Origin: Antennarius striatus
Taxonomy: Eukaryota > Chordata > Actinopteri > Lophiiformes > Antennariidae
DNA length: 64,000 nt
NCBI RefSeq assembly: GCF_040054535.1
Contig: NC_090797.1
Span: 11,358,501 to 11,422,500, forward strand
Reading direction: 5' to 3'
Shown: piece by piece, positions 51,868 through 61,188 of the stretch
How the letters are laid out: each line of letters opens with the position of its first letter
How positions within the stretch are numbered: the stretch's first letter is position 1
Position numbers and translations under genes: made by a program
The notes under the pieces: model-generated
The model's database searches: none
What the model saw: only the letters and a program-made list of their open reading frames with translations
Told to the model about the DNA's origin: nothing

Positions 51868-51990
51868 CAGCGGCTTCTGGTGTGGAATAACGTGACAGAA
51901 CGCTCGGACATCCAGAAGTGGTTTCAGGAGTTTTCCCTCAGCAGACCTCGCTGTGCCTGGAGCTCACGCTCTCCGCTGCTGCGTTTCTGG
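51868..51990 (-). other. gas2l3: Probable noncoding first exon of gas2l3
   Basis: On the minus strand a strong donor CTG|GTAAGTC ends a candidate exon at 51868. It lies just downstream of a GC/CCAAT promoter, and the only minus-strand gene ahead of it is gas2l3, whose initiator exon begins with a splice acceptor at 44535. The 5' end is approximate. Confidence 0.5.
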
Positions 51991-52060
51991 GGAAGCGGTG
52001 TTCGAAACAACCAATCAGAGCGGTCCGTTCCGTGGGGGCGGGGCTACGGCTCACCTGCGT
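51991..52060 (-). promoter_or_regulatory. Probable gas2l3 promoter (CCAAT, CHR-like, GC box)
   Basis: Within 45 nt: TTCGAA (52001-52006), CCAAT on the plus strand (52011-52015; ATTGG on the transcribed strand) and a GC box GGGGGCGGGG (52034-52043). TTCGAA is a reported variant of the CHR element bound by the MuvB core of DREAM/B-MYB complexes, and mammalian GAS2L3 is a G2/M gene of that class. The spacing of CCAAT to CHR (4 nt) is shorter than usual. Confidence 0.45.
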
Positions 52061-52785
52061 GTCAGTTTACTTCCTGACAAAATCCCATTCATAGAAACAT
52101 GAGAGCATCCTAAAAGTGACAGCAAGTGTATTAATCAGCCTAACATTATTTATGACATTCTATTTTTATTACTTCCTCTGACACTGGTAGGAATAACTTC
52201 ACACATATTACCACTTAAGTACTTTTTTACTTTTAGAATTGCACTTGTGTACCACAGTAATATATTTTTCCGTTCATAAATGTCTTATATTGATCTCAGT
52301 TGTAATCTCATGGTTTTAACTCAAACCTGCTTCCACCAAGGAGAGTGTGTTTCCACCCTGCGCCTGTTGGCTAGATTGTCTGGAGAACTATGCAAAAATA
52401 AAGATTTCCATTAGGGAATGGATCTGGAGCCAAGAGAGACTCCATTCATTTTTAGTACGGATACAAATAAAGTGGAGGATCCAGGATTGATTAAAAAACA
52501 AAAAAACAAAAATAATTTCTGTATAATGTCGCCTTCCTCGATTGGGCACAGAAGATTTCCCACCTCCGATGTTTTCTGCACACAACAGTCCGGCCATGGT
52601 CTGAGATCTGATGAAACTCTACTGTACATCACTGTGTTATCGACATGAGGACACATCCTGACCCTGGTTCACAGAAGATACGCACCAACACGCATCTGAT
52701 GAAATGTTTTTCATTTCATCAGATAATGTAATGAAGAAGGTCAGGACCGTTTACGATGAACTGTGCTGTATCTCTCTGTGGAGAT

Positions 52786-52826
<41 letters not shown>

Positions 52827-55800
52827 GCTCGGCCCTGTGCGTTTTGACAGCAGGAATCCTGAGCCGCTGAGTTCCTGTTCAACTGAACATGTGATCCCGT
52901 ATTAATGTTTGGAACACTGACCTTTAACCCCTGCCACTGATGCTTTACCCTCCTCTGTCATGCTTGTAGAGACTCAGCCTTTGCAGGTGAAATGTGTTGG
53001 ACATTTCCATTAGTCACAAATCTTACAGACGTACGGGTTCCATATTGGGTCTTTCTAGAAAACACTCATTTGCATAAGATAGGGAGGTCCTGATTCCAAG
53101 AATCGCCATGAATTAATCAGCTTTCTTAAAATGTTAAATTATGACTCATAAACTTATATTAACTCCATCACATCCTTGGATTATTAATTTCTATCTTGTG
53201 TTTTGAGCTCTAATAAATTTTGTTTGACAGTTACTGAGCAAACATGTCTGCTCCTCAAGATCCTAGATTTCCCAGTATGGATGTACAGTATATTGTGTGT
53301 ATATGTTCAAATGACACTCCTTATCCATATACTGTACTGGCTCAACTCTTATCATTATACCACTCACTTACATCCCTGATATTTTTTGGTTTTAAATGGC
53401 AGTATCAGCTTTATTTAGATGTTAACCCATCTTTTGATGAGCTAGTTATTGAACATGATTCATGTGCGACACAGATCAACAGTTACCTCTTCAGATAGAA
53501 AGGTCAAAAAGTTAATGAATCACAAAAAAAAAAAAGGATTGAAACACAAAACAGTGAAAAACAAAGTAAAAAGCAAGAAATGAAAGACGAGGAAAAACAA
53601 ATCTAAAATATTACAAAATCTGAGACACGTATAAACAACTGCTTGACAATAAATGTGATGACGTTGACCTCGTGATCATTCACACACATTATCATCAGTG
53701 AAGCACCATTGGCCTAGTTTATATTTAACAATGAGGAAGATGAGCCTCTTCGCAAATATCTTTTCAGGCTCTATTCAGGTCTGTTCTGTCTCGTGAGAGG
53801 GAATGGAGACACGTTTGTGTAGAATTTCAGCCGCACCCTGACTATTGTGGAATGAAACCCTGGTGGACTCGATCCTTTTCATTGCAGATATTCAGGAAAC
53901 AGCCAGTCTGCAGCTGCTGATCGGCCCACCCCGTCAGCTGACCCTTAAAGCTCTGACACTGGATATTGTTTTGCATGGACTAAAGGAAAACACCGCAGCA
54001 GAGGTTAAACACAGAAATGTACTCATCAAAAAGTCATATTTTCTTGTACTTTTCCATGTGTAGCTGTATTGAACATTTACACTGTGCGCAGGTTAAACTG
54101 TCAAGTTCATTGAACTGTGGGTTTTCTACAGGCTCACTGAACTAATACGATGCTAATCAGTAACAGCATGTCTGAAACATGGGTCTTTCTCATTTGTGAA
54201 TCAATGACTTATTGTAATCAATAAGAATGTGAGTGAAAATCTACTTTCTGTTCCTCTGTTCGTCGAAAGCCTGTACAGGTCAAATAAATTAAGATGAAAA
54301 AAAAATCATACTCTGTTTTTCTGTCACCATTTGTTAAGGATTACCAATAACACTAAACTACTGTGCTTCATACCGACAAAGACATTTCACTAACAACTTT
54401 ACATCCAACCTATTAGGACCCTGTCGGGGTCCTAACCTTAACACAACTGCCCCCTAGTGGTGAAACTGACCAAGCACATCTCTGTCATGAGGCCAGTGTT
54501 TCTGTTAACAGATGAACATTTAAGCACAAGTTTAAACAATAAAATGAATTATGGCTACAGCTCTTTGGGCAGGACCATTTAATTTAAAATAATATTTCAT
54601 ATATATATATATATACATACACCTGTTACACACAAATTTTAACAGTCTCATATTTCTGACTTTTTTCTTTCCTTGTCGCCTTTACTTGTACATAAATGTT
54701 TGCTACATCATTGGCCGTTATCAATATTTTAAAATTAATATTTTAAAATAATGTAATCACACACAAAACAAGATGCACGCTGTCCACTGAAGAAGACTCA
54801 GTGAAATATGTGTCCTTCATCCACATCATTTAATAGACAGACAAAACAGATGCTGTCCCCAAAAACTATGACAGGATATTGAAATATGCAGCTGAAACTG
54901 GATACCAGTCATCACACTGGTTTGGGCATGGGAGGTTTTCCTCCACCCACACTGACGACACTAAGTCAAAATTCAAATCACTCACAGAACAAATCTCTTA
55001 AATGTTTTCGGACATGCCACACTAGCTCAACTTATTTAATATTTTCATAATGTTTCAACAAGCTACAATTATTTTTGGCCATTATTTGTGTATTTATCTC
55101 TTATCTCATTTTTTAAATTCATTACACAAACAATATGAGGCTCTCTTTTACACCCTAATATCTGTTTTTTTTAAAAAACTCTGCTAGCATTTTTCAGTTC
55201 ATTGGCTCTCAGGAACAAACCCTGCAGAACGGTGTGGTGGAGTTATGTCCTCTATATTTCCCTCCTGTAGTTTATTTCTAATTCATTGAGATTTACATCA
55301 TAATTTTTTTCTAGATAAATTTAGTTACACAATCTATTTTTAAACTTCTTCGAGAATGAGATCAGTGGAGACTTGTGGAGCTATAGTTTCAGACTATTTT
55401 ACAAATGTAGAGGCAAAAGTAACCTCAGGAAAAATGATGTCTACTTTCATGATTAAGTCCATTCTCATTATATATGGACTTTAGGTTTACTGTAATCACA
55501 ACACTCTTACATAACAGACAACAATGGTCTCCTACTGACAAGAAATTAGAAGAGTTTGTCCTCATTCACTTCAGTCACTAACAAATACCTTTACAAATGA
55601 CTCCTTAGGTCAGTTTGACCAACAGTAAAGGTGAAGTTTTGCTGAACTGATATGAAGGGTAAATGTGTTACAGTGCGCTTATTTAATAAAGTCATTCAGT
55701 GGTACACCAGGAAGAAGATACCCTCTCATCAGATTACACTTTGTTCACTTTGCATTTACAGTCTCCAGCACTGTGAGTGGAATTAGTGTGCAGAGATCAT

Positions 55801-57130
55801 GCATTCATCACATCAGCTGTCTGCACCAGTCACAACTCCTTATTCACCTGTCCATTTATCACACGTTCAACATCGGTCTGTGTTCACAGCCATGAAGAAA
55901 TAAAACTGCGTTATCTTTTTCAACTTTAAGCATTTTTTTTTACTTCTGAAACTTTCTGTATACGGTACGAGTATTTGAGTCACATTTGAATGTTTGTTAC
56001 TCCTTCTTTTATGTGCATAGGAATTAACCATATTTTCTTGCGAGTAGCCTTACTCCACTCAAATTAATGAGAGTGTGTGTGGAGAAAATTGGATTCAGTG
56101 GTATTCTGTCATTCACGTTCTTACCAGCAGTAATCATCAAACTGCTGGTTCGATGATGCAAATGTTTACTTTCAGAAAGTAATTATTTTATTAAATCTTC
56201 TAAAACACTAACATACTTAACAATCATGAATTTTATATTAAAATGTGATGTTCAGCATCAATAGTTTGTGGTATTTGAAGGTCAATTAGTTTTCTCGACA
56301 GACAAGTAAAAAAACGAAATATGTACTCCATAATAATTCAGCTTAATTGAAAATACTACACAATAATTGAAGTCACATTGTTGACCACTTGCCAAATTTA
56401 ATGCTGATGTTATTTTTGCTCTTTGAAGTACTGCGTCATACAGATAAGGGAGTATTTTTAGTTGGTCATCATTGGTCTGGTATCTCTAATTGTGTCATGG
56501 TAATTCATTCATTCATTCATCTTCCTGACCGCTTCATCCCCTTTGCATGGGTCATGGCGAGCTGGAGGCTATCCCAGCTTGGCATGGGGCATGAGGTGGG
56601 GGAAACTCCAGGCACGACGCCAGTGCACCGCGGGGCATGGTAATTTTATTGAGTAATTTTCTTGGAACTGTTAGCATATGCTTTTTTTGTTTTGTTTATT
56701 ATTTGTACAAAAACCAATTCTGGAGGGTGAATGTAAAATAGGTTACACTATAAATACTGTGAAATGTGTAACTGGACTGTTGGTTAATGGTTATGTCCCA
56801 TTAGAGTGAATGTTGACCTTAATGTGCTGCAAAATGTATTCACACACTATTTGGCCATAAGAGTTTTGGATCAAGTAATATTTCACTAATTAAAAGTAAT
56901 ACAAATGGCATCTTTTTAAATTATAATATCCAGTGCAGTCCAGTTCATACATTTGACTGTATTAGTATCAGTGACCTCCTCCAGAGAGCCACGCCCCCTC
57001 TCCCAGCATGCATCTTGTGCCAACTATGGCCACTTTAAAATCTCTCAACCGATCCCTCCAGGTACAATATGTTCCTAATCCAGTGACGCGAATCCATCCC
57101 ATAATTCACACATGACTTCTGACTGCCAGG
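52061..57130. other. Gene-poor region between gas2l3 and arid2
   Basis: About 5 kb of AT-rich sequence with no exon that I recognise. It contains a (CA)n at about 52788-52822, an (AT)n at about 54598-54616, a CTCF-like motif (CTGCCCCCTAGTGG, 54447-54460) and a SINE fragment with target-site duplication (56496-56645). Confidence 0.45.
56506..56635 (-). mobile_element. 5'-truncated SINE with perfect 10-bp target-site duplication
   Basis: Starts with an (ATTC)n tail and CTTCCTGACCGCTTCATCCC, then GAGGCTATCCCAGCTTG; this is the reverse complement of the SINE 3' end. It is flanked by identical CATGGTAATT at 56496-56505 and 56636-56645. The 5' pol III head is missing. Confidence 0.85.
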
Positions 57131-57475
57131 AGATGGAGCCACATTCCATTAAATGCTTCCTCGTTATTTGAGCGACGTGAAGCTCAGGCGGAGGCGCTGC
57201 GGGGTGGAAGGACGTTACGAGCAGTTTAGGGCCCCACTGGGACCTTTTGTCTGGGAGCCTGGGGGCCCCTGGAGCGCACTGGCCCCGTTTGTGCCATATG
57301 CCATGAGAGGCCGGGCTGTCACATCAGATGAGGACTGCTGTGTGATGGCATCACTGACTGCATGTTCACAGTCACTGCACACTATTCAGACATTACCTTT
57401 TAATGTAAGCAGTTTAAATGGATGGCTGCAAGACTGCCAAAGCTATATATTTAAGGATAAATTGGATTAACATGC
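57131..57475. other. GC-rich non-repetitive island
   Basis: About 345 bp clearly richer in G+C than the AT-rich flanks, with GGGCCCCACTGG and GGGGGCCCCTGGAGC blocks. A 105-codon frame (57153-57470) spans it, but it matches no family I know. Candidates are a conserved noncoding element, a lost exon or a promoter. Confidence 0.35.
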
Positions 57476-58199
57476 ACCTTTATGGCCTGAGCTCACAAGA
57501 TTCCTCAAATAGAATCAACAGATATCATCTTATCTTGAAAAGATGAGGGGTTTAATGATTGCCTCTAAAAACGTGATACATGCTGTGGTGCACATTAAAA
57601 TAATCTGCTGGGATTCAGTCTATAATCCCCTCTATATGAATCAGCTACTGTTCACATAAATACGTCTTATTAAATTAAATGTTTCTATAAAAATGTTTGT
57701 CCTGAATGTACAAATGGAAATAACAAAAATAAACAGGTAGCCCTAGTTATAAAATTGTATTTAAATGATTTTATTTATACATTAATGCATGGCATTCATT
57801 TACTATACTGTCCATTTATTATACTGTACTAGGGTTTGGATGCAATAAAACAAGTAAAGGCAATATTAAAACTACAAACAGTGAACGCGAAATATTTTCT
57901 TATTGAACGACAGATTTAAGTAAGCCGTAAATATCTGATATTTACTACAAAATCCACACTAACCTGAAGTGATAAAATTTGAACCAACATTAAAAAACAC
58001 AAAAAAAAAGATCATGTAAATAAACATGCTAACTCTGGTTAGCACGCAGCAGCTAACTAGCATTAGCTTACACCTCCAGTGTGACAGGGAACAAGTATCA
58101 AAAACAAGTCGGATTAATTTCGTCTCAATAATTATGTTTGCGCATTTTAATTTAATATGAGACAATTTCACAATTTCAGGAATATTTTCTTTGCTCCTG

Positions 58200-58520
58200 C
58201 AGTCTCTGATAGTTACTGTCAACCGAAGCTAACCGAGTTAGCATTAGCCACAGTAAAGACGCAGACTAGCTAACCACAGAACAAACACTTCCGCTCATCC
58301 TGGATTCTGAAAACACAATGCAGTCAAAAATGACTAATAATGACAAGGAAAAGAAGGTAAGAATTGCGGGCGTAACGCGGCAATTATGCGTTTGCAGTGA
58401 CAGCACAGAACAGGTTCTCAGTCATTTAGCTGAAGCTGCTAACTACTGCTAAGCTAACGAGCTAGCGCTCGTTCTGCTCGTTAGCACAGAATTCGGTGGA
58501 GGAACGGGGAGTCCAAAGAG
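58200..58520 (+). promoter_or_regulatory. CG-containing, GTTAGC-rich promoter-like segment
   Basis: Dense GTTAGC/GCTAAC hexamers, several CGs (GTAACGCGG, GCTAGCGCTCG) and a plausible donor AAGAAG|GTAAGA at 58355/58356 preceded by a 13-codon start (MQSKMTNNDKEKK from 58318). This looks like a transcription start for an unidentified plus-strand transcript, or an alternative arid2 first exon. No downstream exon was confirmed. Confidence 0.35.
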
Positions 58521-59399
58521 GCTGGGGTGAACCCGGGTGTGCCGCGGTTTGCCTGCAAACAGCTGCACTATTTCGAAAACCACACACACGGACACTCAGT
58601 TTTCGATGTCTACAGTCAATTCCTCAAAATGGGGTCTGCTAACGTACGTCTCCGCCATTTTGTGACAGGTTTTTCATTGAGCAAAGGGGTACGTGTAATG
58701 GTTGAATGTAACCCCATCAAGAAGATATCCATCCGCCTGGCAGTTACAGAGAGAAGGGATCAGGAGTAATTTTCAACCATCCCTTGACATTAAAGTAGTT
58801 TCCAAGTGGTCAGCAATGGATAGGGACAGTTCACCACGAGTTTACAGCGACAAATGAACACAAAACATCACTTTTCTGACAGTGTCAATTACTAAAAAAA
58901 AAAATTTAAATACAAAACACTGCAAGCGTTATTTTCAGAAATGTTAAACTATAATGTATAAATAAACACACTGGCAAGCTATTAGATTGTAATGAAAATA
59001 TTTATATAAATGGAAATATATTTGACTATGAATGCTTATGGTATTAGTAGGATAGTTTGAATTGTAGTGGACTATGATATCCTGCATTATCTGTTTGATG
59101 TGGCAGTAATGTCACTGAGATTTTTAAGACTTTGATGTCTTTGAAATTTGCAAATGGGAAATATTCCACTTCAATTTAACTGTTGTTAGTTGGGTGACGT
59201 TTAATTGTTTCAATTTTACATAAATGTGCTGTGGATTCAAGTTAGTTGGAAAAATAGCTTCTTTTTTTTCCAATAACGTATGGGTTTGCATTTTATTACA
59301 CACCTGGTTGGGATAACTAGGAAGCTTAGTTAATTAGTGTTTTCCCCTCCCCCCACGGGACATTTCAAAGTACCTTCTGACCCGTTTTCCAAACAGAGA

Positions 59400-59928
59400 C
59401 GAATTGTCAGACGGTCCCTAAAAATGAAAACAGTCTCTATTGTTCCAGCACCCGCTCTGCTCTGAACTGTGCAGTACCACCTTTAACCGCAGAGGGCGCT
59501 GCACGCATGGCAGGCCGGGCTCCGGGGCCTTCACATCTTTTTGTCTGAGAACTGGATCCCTCTGCCGCTCTACAGTGTGTGCGATAGCCTCGGAGCTGCG
59601 TCCGTAACACACTGTCAAACCACTCCAATCGAATCCAGCCGCGACCAAAAGCATTTATTATACACAGTCTGCCATGGCGTTTCTAATCCGTCGGTAAATC
59701 GATCGCATTTGTGACTGTTCGTTGGAACTTAGTCCGGGCTTGAATCGGGCTTGCTTTCTGTGTGCATCAGTCTTTATTAGCGAGCTGCCGCTCTTCTTGC
59801 TATCTGCTATTTCTTTAACTTTTTAAACACTCAGCTTCGCGAATGACTGAGCGCCGGCGGAGTATGGGATCCTTGGTGTCTTAAGAAGCGACTGAAGTGG
59901 GCTTTAAACGTTTTTGCATGCAAAAGCA
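59400..59928 (+). promoter_or_regulatory. arid2 promoter and 5' leader
   Basis: CG-containing segment directly before the arid2 ATG. It carries a CTCF-like CCGCAGAGGGCGCTG at 59487-59501 and two upstream ORFs: 59843-59884 (13 codons) and 59918-59959 (13 codons), the second overlapping the arid2 start in another frame. The transcription start is not fixed. Confidence 0.5.
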
Positions 59929-61188
59929 ATGGCAAATTCGACGGGGAAAAATCTACTAGATCAGCGAAGGAAAGGACAGGCTTTCCTAGACGAGCTGCGG
60001 CAATTTCACCAAGGCAGAGGGTGAGATTGAGGCATCTTTATTACCAAGAAAAATAACTTTAAATCATCACTGCATGTGAGCGTTAGTTAACAAGAACTGT
60101 TATTTAAACATATGTGTTTTAATTTTTTGTGTTATCTCCCCAGATCGCCGTTTAAGAAGATTCCTTTCGTGGGTGGGAAAGAGCTGGACCTCAACGCTCT
60201 CTACATCAGAGTCGTCTCCTTAGGTGGATTTGCTAAGGTGAGGGGGACTAAAGTGGGTTTCTCACCGCTGTGGGGTGTGTGTGGACTTGTCGGTGGACTC
60301 CTCCACAACTCCGGGTGGGTAACCCGGGACCGGTGTTGGAATAACGTGAGTGGGTCCGGCGATGGCCTCCGCTAGGTTTGTATCTCCATGCAATGTGGAG
60401 GCTGGTGTTGTTTGAATCGGGAGTCCAAACGGGAGTCAGAGCGCAGTTGGAGCGACTCAAAATTAGCGGGCACGTTTAACATCGATTATCGGCACGGAGC
60501 CCGGCCCACGCCGGGAAGCACCGCGGAGGCACCGGCGTGCCGCCCCGGGATTCTACCGGCTGGATTCCACGCAGGGGGGGTGGAAGCTTGGATCGTCTTC
60601 CTCGCCATGGCCATCTTTCGTCGGCTTCATGGCTGATCAGCCTGTAGGCCTCACAGGCCCGTGGAGTGTACACATTAAAGTGGAGCCGGAGCCGGAGCTC
60701 CGTGACATGAAGCTTCTGTTTACCGATAGAAACGCGTTGCTTCACTTTATTCTCGTTCGCGTTTGACGCCAAAATTGGAAAAGTCTTGTTAGCCAGTTAG
60801 CTCTGATGCTAACTAGCCCTGAAGGTATCGATGGTGTCCTGGAGGGAGACGGTGCTGACTAAATGTAAATATGATCAAGAAACAAACAGAAAGTAGTCAA
60901 TAAGACGTTATTATGCTAAATATTTGATCATGTGATTTAAAGTTTGTCGATATATTGATGTAGTTGTACCCCTGTCAAACTTATTGATCGTTATATCGCC
61001 TCATTGGTGGAGCCTGTACAACAGATGGTGGAGGTGTAGCCGCTCTTTTTGTTGGTTTATCTCTCGACTAACTCTTTCCCTCTCTTTCAGGTCTCTGACA
61101 AAAACCAATGGGTTGAACTTGGAGAAGAGTTTAACTTTCCCAGGAGTTGTTCCAACGCTGCGTTTGCTTTAAAACAGTACTACCTTCG
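59929..61188 (+). CDS. arid2: AT-rich interaction domain protein 2 (BAF200), first three exons only
   Basis: DNA-binding subunit specific to the PBAF chromatin remodeller. Exons in the window: 59929-60020, 60144-60237, 61091-61188; together 284 nt, about 94 residues. The start reads [20 protein letters not shown] and runs into the ARID fold (from about residue 13): [60 protein letters not shown] and [10 protein letters not shown]. The match to vertebrate ARID2 is close to residue-for-residue. The next exon (expected to encode a YLEKYEK-type segment) was not seen before the window end, so the gene (about 1,800 residues in other vertebrates) continues beyond 64000. An upstream out-of-frame ATG at 59918 overlaps the start. 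Confidence 0.95.

Noticed and set aside
53845-54063. 72-codon plus-strand frame in the gas2l3-arid2 gap
   Set aside because: No family resemblance, splice sites or promoter; length is within chance expectation.
58527-58769. 80-codon frame with a Cys/His-containing start near the orphan promoter
   Set aside because: Tempting as a small protein, but no motif pattern (zinc finger, THAP) is met and there is no splice evidence.
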